The notes under the pieces: generated by a model
Told to the model about the DNA's origin: nothing
Seen by the model: the letters and a program-made list of their open reading frames with translations, nothing else
The model's database searches: none
Program-made: the position numbers and the translations under genes
Source of the DNA: UBA1124 sp963933095
Lineage (GTDB): Bacteria; Pseudomonadota; Gammaproteobacteria; Pseudomonadales; Cellvibrionaceae
Assembly (NCBI GenBank): GCA_963933095.1
Contig: CAWVSV010000016.1
Span: 1 to 33,687 of the forward strand
Reading direction: 5' to 3'
DNA: 33,687 bases
In this document: positions 15,019 to 23,126 of the stretch, piece after piece
Layout: every line of letters starts with the position of its first letter
Numbering within the stretch: position 1 is the stretch's first letter

Positions 15019-17945
15019 ATTTTGAACTCTACCAAATAGCCTTAATCAGTATTGGCTACCTGCTTCTCGTTTTCGGTATCGCTCACATTACCGAACGCGG
15101 CTGGATTCCCGACTCGGTAGTACACCATCCCGTCACTCATGTGCTGTCGCTGGGGATATTTGCCAGTGCCTGGGCATTTTATGGCGTAGTCGATTTAGCC
15201 TTTCAGTTTGGTTATGGCGCCCTAGCCTACTACCTAGGTACAGGCGCATTGTTCTTATTTGCTCCGGTAGTACTGGCACCTTTGGTTGAATTAACTCGTC
15301 GCTATCAAGTGCGCTCCTTGGCCGACCTATTAGTATTTCGCTACCACAGCCTCGGCGCTGGCGCCCTAGTGACCCTGTGCATGCTGCTCGGCATTCTGCC
15401 GTTGCTGGCACTGCAGCTACAAGCTGTGGGCGACACCTTACATATATTAATACGCAGCGAGAGCAGCCACTCTGCAGGCATTACCGCCAAAGAAATCATG
15501 GCGCTCGGTTACTGCGCCATATTGGCACTGTTCACCATTTTATTTGGCTCTAACCGCGAAGAATACAAAGGCCTAATTACTGCCATGGCATTTGAATCAT
15601 TGGTCAAGGTTATCGCCCTGTTCGCCATTGGTTTGTTAGCTCTGTACAGTGTATTTGACGGCTTCGCGGGGCTGGAGCTATGGCTCGACCGCTACCCAGA
15701 AAACCTCGAGTTACTGCACACGCCAATCAAAGAAGCCTCCTCTCACACCCTGCTGCTTATATTTATTGCTACCGCTATTTCAATGCCACACATCTACCAT
15801 ATGGGCATGACTCAAAATCCGATGGTCAACATGACTCGCACTATTACTTGGGCCTTCCCACTATTTCTACTGCTAATGGCGCTGCCTATTTTTCCAATCT
15901 TGTGGGCTGGGTTTGCCCTAGATGTGCCTCTGCCAGCACAATACTTCACCTTAGGTGTGCCGATGTTTTTTGGTTCCAAAAGCCTGACTATTTTGGCTTT
16001 TATCGGCGGACTATCGGCCGCTACCGGCGCCATGGTAGTTATCATCCTGTCACTCACCACCATGATTCTCAATCACTGGCTACTACCGGCACTGCGCCTA
16101 AAACCCCAAAGAAATATTTTCAGCCAGCTGCTGTGGCTCAGGCGCGCCGTTATTGCCACTATGTTTCTCGGTGCCTACCTCTTTTATCGCTCATTAAATA
16201 ACGACTACAGCCTGACCCACCTAGCACTTTTAGCTTTTATCGAAACCTTACAGTTTTTGCCCGGTATTGCGGCCATCGCTTACTGGGCCCGTGGTAACCG
16301 CCGCGGCCTAATAGCTGGCATTGTGGCTGGCACCCTAATCTGGGCCATAGGTTTGTTAATGCCAGTCATGACCGGCACCGATCAACTGCAACTGTTTGGC
16401 TATGTGATACCGCTAGGGGTAGAGCAGTGGCACAATGTAGCTCTTATTTCGCTCGGTATTAATACTCTGCTGTTTGTCGGTATCTCGATTTATACCCCGC
16501 AGAGTGAAGATGAACTTTATTCCGCCGAACTGTGTACCGAAGATGAAATAAGCCACCCCGTGCGCCAAGCACTAGACGTACATTCGGCCGCCGAAATCAC
16601 TCAGCGCTTGAGCGAACCTCTAGGCAGCGCCACCGCCGAGAAAGAAGTCGACTTAGCGCTCAAGAACTTGAACTTAAGCGTGAATGAGCGTCGTCCCTAC
16701 GCACTGCGCCGCCTGCGCGATCAAATCGAGGCCAATTTATCGGGCCTGGTCGGCATTCATGTCGCCAGTGGCATCATGGACAAACACGTACCCTTTCGCC
16801 TGGCAGAAACACGCGGCACCATCGATATTAATTTAATCGAAAACCGCCTCGGTCAATATCGAACCCACCTCACTGGTATGGCCGCCGACCTCAACAACCT
16901 GCGTTTGCACCATCGCAAAACTCTGCAAGAACTGCCAATGGCCATCTGCTCGCTGGGGCATGATCAGGAGATTTTGATGTGGAATAGCGCCATGGCAAAA
17001 TTGACGGGCATCGACAGCATCGAGGTTACCGGCTCACACCTGACCGCGCTAGCAGAACCTTGGCAAGAACTGATCAGCAATTTCAGCGGCAGCGACAGCG
17101 ACCGTCTTCCCAAGCAGCCGATCCAACTGAATGCTCGCAGTCACTGGATAAGCCTGCATAAAGCCAGCATCGAAGGTCATTTGGCTAGCGGCGACCAAGA
17201 CCAAGTGCTGTTACTCGAAGATGTAACCGAGACCCAACTGTTGGAAGAAGAGCTACTGCATAGCGAGCGACTCGCCACAGTAGGCCGATTGTCTGCCGGC
17301 GTCGCCCATGAAATAGGCAACCCGGTTACGGGTATTGCTTGCTTGGCACAAAACCTACAATACGATACCGACAACCCAGAAGTGCTGGAGACCGCAAAGC
17401 AAATACTCAGCCAGACCGACCGCGTCAGCCGTATAGTGCACTCACTGGTCAGCTTCTCTCACAGCGGCCAGCACAAACAGCAGGAATTCCAGCTAATTTC
17501 ACTACAAGCCTGTGCCGCCGAGGCCGTCAATCTGCTGTCACTGCAAAAAGAAAAAACACATGTAATATACGATAACCTACTAGAAGAATCGCTGATCGCA
17601 CCAGGCGACAGCCAACGCCTGATTCAGGTGTTTATCAACCTGCTTTCTAACGCCCGCGACGCCAGCCCCGAAGAGGGCCGCATCACCATCGATGGCTTTA
17701 TTGACGAAGACAAGGTCATTATTGAAATCAGCGACGAAGGCCCTGGTATAGCAAAAGAACATCTGGAAAAAATTCTGGAACCCTTTTTCACCACCAAAGA
17801 ACCCGGAGAGGGCACCGGGCTTGGCCTAGCCATGGTCTACAGTATTATAGAAGACCATGGCGGTGAACTTAGCGTGGACAGCCCAGCCGATGTAAAACGC
17901 GGTATTGGCGCCAGATTCACTATAGAGCTGCCGCGAGAAATCTAG
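15015..17945 (+). CDS. cbrA: CbrA, sodium/solute symporter-like sensor histidine kinase
   Basis: A 976-residue hybrid. Residues 1 to about 495 form an SLC5/SSS-type transporter with about 13 membrane helices. A linker follows, then a PAS domain (about 640-735; ELPMAICSLGHDQEILMWNSAMAKLTGI) and a histidine kinase. The kinase shows the H box GRLSAGVAHEIGNPVTG with phosphorylated His765, the N box INLLSNARDAS, DEGPGIA, PFFTTK and GEGTGLGLAMVYSII. Pseudomonas CbrA is nearly the same length. It takes up histidine and signals the carbon/nitrogen state to CbrB, controlling use of poor carbon sources. All kinase boxes are intact. Its partner cbrB follows after 147 bp but carries a premature stop. Confidence 0.95.
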   Translation: MNFELYQIALISIGYLLLVFGIAHITERGWIPDSVVHHPVTHVLSLGIFASAWAFYGVVDLAFQFGYGALAYYLGTGALFLFAPVVLAPLVELTRRYQVRSLADLLVFRYHSLGAGALVTLCMLLGILPLLALQLQAVGDTLHILIRSESSHSAGITAKEIMALGYCAILALFTILFGSNREEYKGLITAMAFESLVKVIALFAIGLLALYSVFDGFAGLELWLDRYPENLELLHTPIKEASSHTLLLIFIATAISMPHIYHMGMTQNPMVNMTRTITWAFPLFLLLMALPIFPILWAGFALDVPLPAQYFTLGVPMFFGSKSLTILAFIGGLSAATGAMVVIILSLTTMILNHWLLPALRLKPQRNIFSQLLWLRRAVIATMFLGAYLFYRSLNNDYSLTHLALLAFIETLQFLPGIAAIAYWARGNRRGLIAGIVAGTLIWAIGLLMPVMTGTDQLQLFGYVIPLGVEQWHNVALISLGINTLLFVGISIYTPQSEDELYSAELCTEDEISHPVRQALDVHSAAEITQRLSEPLGSATAEKEVDLALKNLNLSVNERRPYALRRLRDQIEANLSGLVGIHVASGIMDKHVPFRLAETRGTIDINLIENRLGQYRTHLTGMAADLNNLRLHHRKTLQELPMAICSLGHDQEILMWNSAMAKLTGIDSIEVTGSHLTALAEPWQELISNFSGSDSDRLPKQPIQLNARSHWISLHKASIEGHLASGDQDQVLLLEDVTETQLLEEELLHSERLATVGRLSAGVAHEIGNPVTGIACLAQNLQYDTDNPEVLETAKQILSQTDRVSRIVHSLVSFSHSGQHKQQEFQLISLQACAAEAVNLLSLQKEKTHVIYDNLLEESLIAPGDSQRLIQVFINLLSNARDASPEEGRITIDGFIDEDKVIIEISDEGPGIAKEHLEKILEPFFTTKEPGEGTGLGLAMVYSIIEDHGGELSVDSPADVKRGIGARFTIELPREI

Positions 17946-18025
17946 CATTAACTCGACGTCACCCTTGAAAGCCATCGACTAGGGGAGCAAACTAGCCATA
18001 ATATATAATGATACCAACGGACACT

Positions 18026-18049
18026 TTGTATAGATTATTACCCATACAA
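18026..18049. promoter_or_regulatory. inverted repeat in the cbrA-cbrB gap
   Basis: TTGTAT (18026-18031) and ATACAA (18044-18049) form a 6-bp inverted repeat with a 12-bp spacer, about 44 bp upstream of the cbrB ATG. It could be an operator of a cbrB promoter. No T tract follows. The chance of coincidence in AT-rich sequence is not small. Confidence 0.3.
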
Positions 18050-18092
18050 CGGCCCGTCACCCATTACTTAACGATACAAGTCGCTGCAGCCT

Positions 18093-19493
18093 ATGAGCAA
18101 GATTCTAATTGTTGAAGACGAAGTCATTATTCGCACCGCGCTGCGCAAGCTATTAGAGCGCAATAAATACCAAGTCGCGGAAGCGGGCTCGGTGAAAGAG
18201 GCGACCACAAAATACATCTTCAGTGATTACAATCTCATTGTTAGCGACTTGCGCCTACCCGGCGCCCCCGGGACCGACCTTATTAAACTGGCCGGCGATG
18301 TACCCGTGTTAATTATGACCAGCTACGCCAGTTTACGATCGGCGGTCGACTCCATGCGCCTAGGTGCCGTCGATTACATCGCCAAACCGTTCAATCATGA
18401 AGAAATGATCACCGCCGTAAAGCGTGTTATCGGCAAAGCCAATCGCGCCGCGCTCACCAGCGGTAACGCCAGCACCAGCAAATCTAACAGCCAAGCTGTC
18501 GGTGGCATGATTGGCGCAAGCTCGGTAATGAAAGACCTTTACAGTCGCATCCACAAAGTAGCTCCCACGGCCGCCACAGTTCTTATTCATGGCGAAACCG
18601 GCACCGGCAAAGAACTTGTGGCACGCGCGATCCATACCGAAAGTAAACGCAATGGCAAGCCACTCATATCGGTGAACTGCGCCGCCATTCCAGAAACGCT
18701 GATTTAATCTGAACTATTTGGTCATGAAAAAGGTGCGTTCACCGGCGCCGCCTCTCAGCGCGATGGTTTAGTGGCCGCCGCCGACGGTGGTACCCTATTT
18801 CTCGATGAAATTGGCGAGCTGCCACTAGAAGCGCAGGCGCGTCTTTTGCGTGTACTACAAGAAGGTGAAGTGCGCCCTATTGGCTCGGTCGAATCTCGCA
18901 AAGTGGATGTTCGCTTGGTGGCAGCAACTCATCGCGACCTGCGCAAACTTGCCAGCGAAGGCAAATTCCGTGAAGACCTCTACTTTCGTATCAATGTTAT
19001 TCAGTTAACGGTGCCACCACTGCGCGATCGCGGCAAAGACATAATGTCACTGACCGAAGTACTCAGTGCCCGCTACAGCGAGCAGTTCAATCGCCCTCCG
19101 ATGAAACTATCACCTGAAGCCATTCAGGCCATTACCACTTACACCTGGCCCGGCAATGTTCGCGAATTAGAAAACGCCATTCAGCGCGCCGTTATTCTGT
19201 GTGAAGATGGCCGCGAACTGACCCACGACCTGCTCGATATCGACCTGGACCTAGTAAAAGTAGACGACGAATTGGCCGGTAACCCCAGCGCCCAAGCCGC
19301 CAAGCTCTCGCCAGATGCGAACGAGCCCGCCGAAGATCTTTCACTGGAAGACTATTTCCAGCGCTTTGTATTAGAGCATCAAGACACTATGAGCGAGACC
19401 GAACTAGCCAGAAAGTTAGGCGTATCTCGCAAGTGCCTCTGGGAGCGTCGTCAGCGACTCGGCATTCCGCGCAAGAAGTCCACAACCAAGTAG
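18093..19493 (+). pseudogene. cbrB: CbrB, sigma54-dependent response regulator, interrupted by an in-frame TAA
   Basis: CbrB is the NtrC-type activator phosphorylated by CbrA; it switches on crcZ and catabolic genes with sigma54. The reading frame is continuous for 467 codons except for TAA at 18705-18707 (codon 205). Before it are the receiver domain (Asp52 acceptor, Lys98) and the start of the AAA+ domain with Walker A GETGTGKE (167-174). After it, in the same frame, come the rest of ETLI-[stop]-SELFGHEKGAFTGA, Walker B (GGTLFLDEIGEL), and a Fis-type helix-turn-helix (TELARKLGVSRKCLWERRQRLG). The family has Glu at the stop position, so one G-to-T change (GAA to TAA) explains it. No frameshift or other decay is visible. 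Either a recent mutation or a sequence error. The truncated 204-residue product would lack GAFTGA and DNA binding. Confidence 0.92.
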
Positions 19494-19499
19494 CCTGTA

Positions 19500-19545
19500 G
19501 CCTGCTAACAAGCCTCGCTCATTGCCGCGGGGTCTTTTAGCAGGC
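19500..19545 (+). terminator. terminator after cbrB, nested in a 9-bp inverted repeat
   Basis: CCTCGC (19513-19518) pairs with GCGGGG (19527-19532), followed by TCTTTT. An outer repeat, GCCTGCTAA (19500-19508) with TTAGCAGGC (19537-19545), encloses it and could form an alternative, longer cruciform-like hairpin. It separates cbrB from the crcZ promoter. Confidence 0.7.
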
Positions 19546-19634
19546 CTCAAACTCAGTTTTAGGCCTTCATACTTCCGAATCTCCACCCCCAAACTGCCCC
19601 TCTGTATTATCCGTGTCAATGCAAACAATCCAAT

Positions 19635-19699
19635 GTAACGTTTAAAGCCCATCTGTTACCTGTGCTCTATTGGTAACAACTAGAGACACTGTACGTAAC
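19635..19699 (+). promoter_or_regulatory. CbrB upstream activating site of crcZ
   Basis: A palindrome TGTTAC (19654-19659) - 13 bp - GTAACA (19673-19678) matches the CbrB recognition pattern described for the crcZ promoters of Pseudomonas. Two further GTAAC half sites flank it at 19635-19639 and 19695-19699. The palindrome centre lies about 135 bp upstream of the predicted start of crcZ, the usual distance for an enhancer-type activator. Confidence 0.8.
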
Positions 19700-19774
19700 G
19701 ACTTTAAATAACAAAAGATTATAAAAAACCAAACTATAACCATAACCCATTGAAAAATATAAACTTTAAATAAC

Positions 19775-19789
19775 TGGCACAAAAAATGC
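19775..19789 (+). promoter_or_regulatory. sigma54 (-24/-12) promoter of crcZ
   Basis: TGGCAC (19775-19780) and ATGCT (19786-19790) carry the invariant GG and GC doublets with exactly 10 bases between them. This matches TGGCAC-N5-TTGCW at all but one of the informative positions. The predicted start is near 19801. Confidence 0.82.
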
Positions 19790-19800
19790 TTTAGCTTAAG

Positions 19801-20150
19801 TATAATAATAAGAACAATTAACAACTGACATAATAAGAATAATAAATAATAAAAGAAGTAAATCATAATAATAACAAAAATTTGCCAACACCTTGGGCCG
19901 ACTTGGTCTTAAAATATAATAAGAACAAAAAATAATAAAAACTTTAAAGTAATTAGGCCGCCACATGGGTCGCCACTAAAACTAATAATAATAAGCACAA
20001 CACTTAGTTTGCTGTAGTTAAGAGTTCCGCATTAATTGCATAGCAAACCACCAATAGAGGTAGGTCATAAGTCACTTACCGATAGAAATACTAGCAAAAT
20101 AATAACTGTACAAATATTCACGGGGAAGCCATCGGCTTCCCCGTCTTGCT
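19801..20150 (+). ncRNA. crcZ: CrcZ-type catabolite repression control RNA
   Basis: An RNA of about 350 nt in the cbrB-pcnB gap, the position of crcZ in Pseudomonas (about 407 nt there). CrcZ carries repeated A-rich CA motifs (AAnAAnAA) that titrate Hfq (with Crc) away from target mRNAs, relieving catabolite repression. I see six such clusters: about 19802-19816, 19831-19860, 19861-19880, 19913-19941, 19983-19999 and 20094-20106, with units such as AATAATAAG, AATAAGAACAA and AATAATAAC. A 7-bp stem, GTTTGCT (20007-20013)/AGCAAAC (20042-20048), separates the last two. It has a CbrB site, a sigma54 promoter and a 3' hairpin. No coding frame with a ribosome site is present on this strand. The identity rests on position, promoter and motifs, not on an alignment. 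Confidence 0.85.
20121..20150 (+). terminator. 3' hairpin of crcZ
   Basis: CGGGGAAGCC (20121-20130) pairs perfectly over 10 bp with GGCTTCCCCG (20134-20143) around an ATC loop, followed by TCTTGCTGT. The T tract is broken, but the stem is very stable. It ends about 118 bp before the pcnB start. Confidence 0.8.
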
Positions 20151-20267
20151 GTCTGTAATATGAAATTGCCACCACAGCGACTAAATGGCGATTCGTGTTA
20201 CACTGAACTAATCAATAACCACGCGCAACATTTACCATTTTTATCATCCCAACAAAGCTGACCTGAC

Positions 20268-21608
20268 ATGCTTAAACGTCTGTATAACTTTATTCGCCCA
20301 AATTCTCAGCAGACCCGCAGACAAGTCTATTCTCGCGATCAACATAGCGTCTCGCGCAAACATATCAGCTCCGGCGCCCTCCAGGTAATGAGCCGCCTCA
20401 ATCAAGCGGGCTACGAAGCTTATCTCGTCGGCGGCGGAGTGCGCGACCTACTGCTCGAAGGTCGTCCGAAAGACTTTGACATTGCCACCAGTGCCACTCC
20501 CGAGCAGGTTAAACGCCTGTTTCGTGGCGCCCGTATCATTGGCCGCCGCTTTAAGATTGTGCATGTGCGCATGGGCCGAGAGATAATCGAGACCACCACT
20601 TTTCGCGCCCATCACTCAGACAGCAACAAGCGCAATGAGTCATCACAGTCCGACAGCGGCATGCTACTGCGCGACAATGTTTACGGCGATATAGAGTCCG
20701 ACGCCGCCCGACGCGATTTCACTATTAACGCTCTTTATTACACTAGTGATGGTTTTGAAGTACACGATTTCTGCAATGGCTTACACGACGTCAAGCACCG
20801 CACTATTCGCATGATCGGCGACCCAATTACCCGCTATCGCGAAGACCCAGTACGCATGTTGCGCGCGGTACGTTTTGCCGCCAAGCTTGGTTTCAAAATA
20901 GAAACAAAAACTGAACAGCCCATTCGTCATCACGGCAAGCTATTACTCGATATCTCGCCCTCGCGCTTGTTCGACGAAATGCTCAAGTTGTTTATGGCTG
21001 GCTCTGCTACCGCTACCTTTCAACTACTGCTCGACCATGACCTGCTGCAGCATCTGTTTCCGGCCACCGCCGCCTGCGTTAAAAACGACTCTATGGGTTT
21101 GCAGCTTATCCAGCAGACCATGACCAATACCGATAAACGCATTCGCGCTGATCAGCGCGTGACACCGGCCTTTATTTACGCCGCACTGTTGTGGCCAGCC
21201 ATGCAGGCCGAACAAAAGTTTTTAGAGCAAAAGAAGAATATGTCGCCGCTACAGGCGCAAAACCAAGCAGCGCATACCGTCATTAGCGACCAATTGGCCC
21301 ACACCGCTATCCCCAAGCGCTTTACTAGTGTGATCCGTGAAATTTGGGATCTACAACTGCGCTTACCACGCCGCAACGGCAGCCGCGCCGAGCGCCTGCT
21401 CGAGCATCCGCGCTTTCGCGCCGCCTACGACTTTGTCCTGCTGCGTGAAGAAGTCGGCGAAAATATGCATGGCCTAGGCCTGTGGTGGACTCAATATCAA
21501 GACGCCGACGAGCACGGCCGCGAACTGCTACAACAGCAGTTAAGCAACGCCACCGGCAATAAGCCCAAACGCCGCCGTCGCAAGCCCAAGAAGCCTGGCG
21601 AGCAATGA
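20268..21608 (+). CDS. pcnB: poly(A) polymerase I PcnB
   Basis: PcnB adds 3' poly(A) tails to RNAs and so promotes their decay by exonucleases such as PNPase, encoded on the other strand of this window. The 446 residues show the class II nucleotidyltransferase motif VGGGVRDLLLEGRPKDFDIATSATPEQVKRLF with the catalytic aspartates in DFDIATSA, then RRDFTINALYY and RYREDPVRMLRAVRFAAKLGF. This last motif, together with the basic tail (KPKRRRRKPKKPG), distinguishes it from CCA-adding enzymes. The ATG at 20268 gives a short basic N-terminus as usual. It is followed by folK as in E. coli and Pseudomonas. Confidence 0.94.
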   Translation: MLKRLYNFIRPNSQQTRRQVYSRDQHSVSRKHISSGALQVMSRLNQAGYEAYLVGGGVRDLLLEGRPKDFDIATSATPEQVKRLFRGARIIGRRFKIVHVRMGREIIETTTFRAHHSDSNKRNESSQSDSGMLLRDNVYGDIESDAARRDFTINALYYTSDGFEVHDFCNGLHDVKHRTIRMIGDPITRYREDPVRMLRAVRFAAKLGFKIETKTEQPIRHHGKLLLDISPSRLFDEMLKLFMAGSATATFQLLLDHDLLQHLFPATAACVKNDSMGLQLIQQTMTNTDKRIRADQRVTPAFIYAALLWPAMQAEQKFLEQKKNMSPLQAQNQAAHTVISDQLAHTAIPKRFTSVIREIWDLQLRLPRRNGSRAERLLEHPRFRAAYDFVLLREEVGENMHGLGLWWTQYQDADEHGRELLQQQLSNATGNKPKRRRRKPKKPGEQ

Positions 21609-21686
21609 TACATACTGAGGGCTTTACACGAGCAGGCATTTTCTTTTCTGGCCAGGCGAAAGCCCATGCAAAAAGGGAGTTTATAG

Positions 21687-22262
21687 ATGATAAATGACCG
21701 ATTGAGTAGTATTTCACCAAGAGTAGGCGCCTTTAAAGCGACGCCACCAGAAAATAAGAGAATAATCGCGCAAAGCTTTCACGTTTATATAGGCCTCGGC
21801 AGTAACTTAGACAACCCCATACAACACGTGCAAGCCGCCTTCAAAGAGCTCGGTCAAATTGCCGAGACACAACTGCTCGAGCAATCTCCGCTTTATCGCA
21901 GCGCCCCAGTCGGCCCCGCCGGGCAACCGGACTACATTAACGCCTGCGCTCTGCTGCAGACCACACTTGCCCCCCTGCAAATGCTGGACGCCCTGCAAGC
22001 TATTGAGAACTGTCACCAGCGAGTGCGCCAAGAGCGCTGGGGTGCGCGCACGCTCGATTTAGACCTACTGCTGTTTGGTCAACAAACTATCGATAGCCCG
22101 CGCCTACAAGTGCCACACCCCTACCTTGCCGAGCGCAACTTTGTTCTCTATCCACTGTCTGACATTGGCGTCAAAGCACATCTTCCATCGGGTGAGCCTA
22201 TCGCCAAGCTCAAACAGGCCAGCAATAATGCCGGCCTCGAACGACTAGAAAAGAACTCATAG
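21687..22262 (+). CDS. folK: 6-hydroxymethyl-7,8-dihydropterin pyrophosphokinase FolK
   Basis: FolK transfers pyrophosphate from ATP to 6-hydroxymethyl-dihydropterin in folate synthesis. The 191 residues include HVYIGLGSNL, LLEQSPLYRSAPVGPAGQPDYINACA and the signature RWGARTLDLDLLLFG, followed by VPHPYLAERNFVLYPL. The ATG at 21687 has AGGGAG at a good distance and gives about 30 extra residues before the conserved HVYIGLGSN core; no nearer start codon is available. The start of panB lies 11 bp downstream of its stop, so folK and panB are probably cotranscribed. Confidence 0.94.
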   Translation: MINDRLSSISPRVGAFKATPPENKRIIAQSFHVYIGLGSNLDNPIQHVQAAFKELGQIAETQLLEQSPLYRSAPVGPAGQPDYINACALLQTTLAPLQMLDALQAIENCHQRVRQERWGARTLDLDLLLFGQQTIDSPRLQVPHPYLAERNFVLYPLSDIGVKAHLPSGEPIAKLKQASNNAGLERLEKNS

Positions 22263-22273
22263 CGAGCCAACTA

Positions 22274-23110
22274 ATGCCCTACACCAGCCAGCCCAGCAGT
22301 GCCTCAACTTTTCCGATAAAAAAAGCCATCACGGTTAACACCCTGCGAAAAATGAAGGCCAGTGGCGAAAAGTTTGTCACGGTCGCGCTTTACGATGCGC
22401 CTATGGCCGCCATGGCACTAAAAAGTGGGGTCGAAGTGTTACTAGTAGGCGACTCATTAGGTATGACTGTTCTCGGTTACGACAGCACTTTGCCGGTGAC
22501 CATGGAGCACATGATTTACCATGTTGAAGCGGTAAAGCGTGGCAACAGCAAATCATTGATTATGGCCGACATGCCCTTTATGACCTACGCCACCCCCGAA
22601 CAGGCAATGACCAATGCCGCTCGACTTATGCAAGCCGGTGCACATATGGTCAAGCTCGAGGGCGGCGAGTGGCTGGCCGATACCGTAAAAATGCTCACCG
22701 AGCGCGGTATTCCTGTGTGCGCGCACTTGGGCCTAACGCCACAGTCAGTAAATAAATTCGGCGGTTTCCGTGTGCAGGGCCGCAGCGATGCTCAAGCGCA
22801 GCAGATTATTGCCGACGCCAAAGCTATGGATGCCGCCGGTGCAGATTTGGTGGTGCTAGAATGCGTGCCGAGCGATTTGGCCGCTAAAATAACCGCCACT
22901 GTCGGCATGGCTACTATTGGCATTGGCGCGGGTGCGGGCACCGACGCGCAGGTACTAGTCATTAACGACATACTCGGCCTCACCGAGCAGCCACCGAAGT
23001 TCTCCAAGAATTTTCTATTAGAGACCGCCGACATACCCAGTGCATTGGCTAAGTATGTGGCCGATGTTAAGAGCGGTGTATTTCCTACTGATGCGCAGGG
23101 GTTTAGCTAA
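22274..23110 (+). CDS. panB: 3-methyl-2-oxobutanoate hydroxymethyltransferase PanB
   Basis: PanB makes ketopantoate from 2-oxoisovalerate and 5,10-methylene-THF, the first step of pantothenate synthesis. The 278 residues carry VALYDAPMAAMA, VGDSLGMTVLGYDSTLPVTMEHM (metal-binding Asp), MADMPFMTY, KLEGGEW, HLGLTPQSVNKFGGF and IGIGAGAGTDAQVLVINDILG, all typical. The length is slightly over the E. coli enzyme (264) because of a polar N-terminal tail of about 16 residues. panC, which normally follows, is absent; the next gene is convergent and unrelated. Confidence 0.95.
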   Translation: MPYTSQPSSASTFPIKKAITVNTLRKMKASGEKFVTVALYDAPMAAMALKSGVEVLLVGDSLGMTVLGYDSTLPVTMEHMIYHVEAVKRGNSKSLIMADMPFMTYATPEQAMTNAARLMQAGAHMVKLEGGEWLADTVKMLTERGIPVCAHLGLTPQSVNKFGGFRVQGRSDAQAQQIIADAKAMDAAGADLVVLECVPSDLAAKITATVGMATIGIGAGAGTDAQVLVINDILGLTEQPPKFSKNFLLETADIPSALAKYVADVKSGVFPTDAQGFS

Positions 23111-23126
23111 TACACCCAAAGCATCA

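Noticed and set aside
18705..18707. Selenocysteine or pyrrolysine recoding of the cbrB stop
   Set aside because: The codon is TAA, which neither system uses, and the family residue there is glutamate.
18771..19493. Independent gene starting inside the second half of cbrB
   Set aside because: The segment is in the same frame as the upstream part and continues the AAA+ domain; the GTG at its start has no ribosome site and would give half a domain.
19642..19866. Minus-strand open frame rich in Phe, Leu, Ile opposite crcZ
   Set aside because: Its hydrophobic composition simply reflects A-rich sequence on the other strand; no ribosome site, and it crosses the sigma54 promoter.
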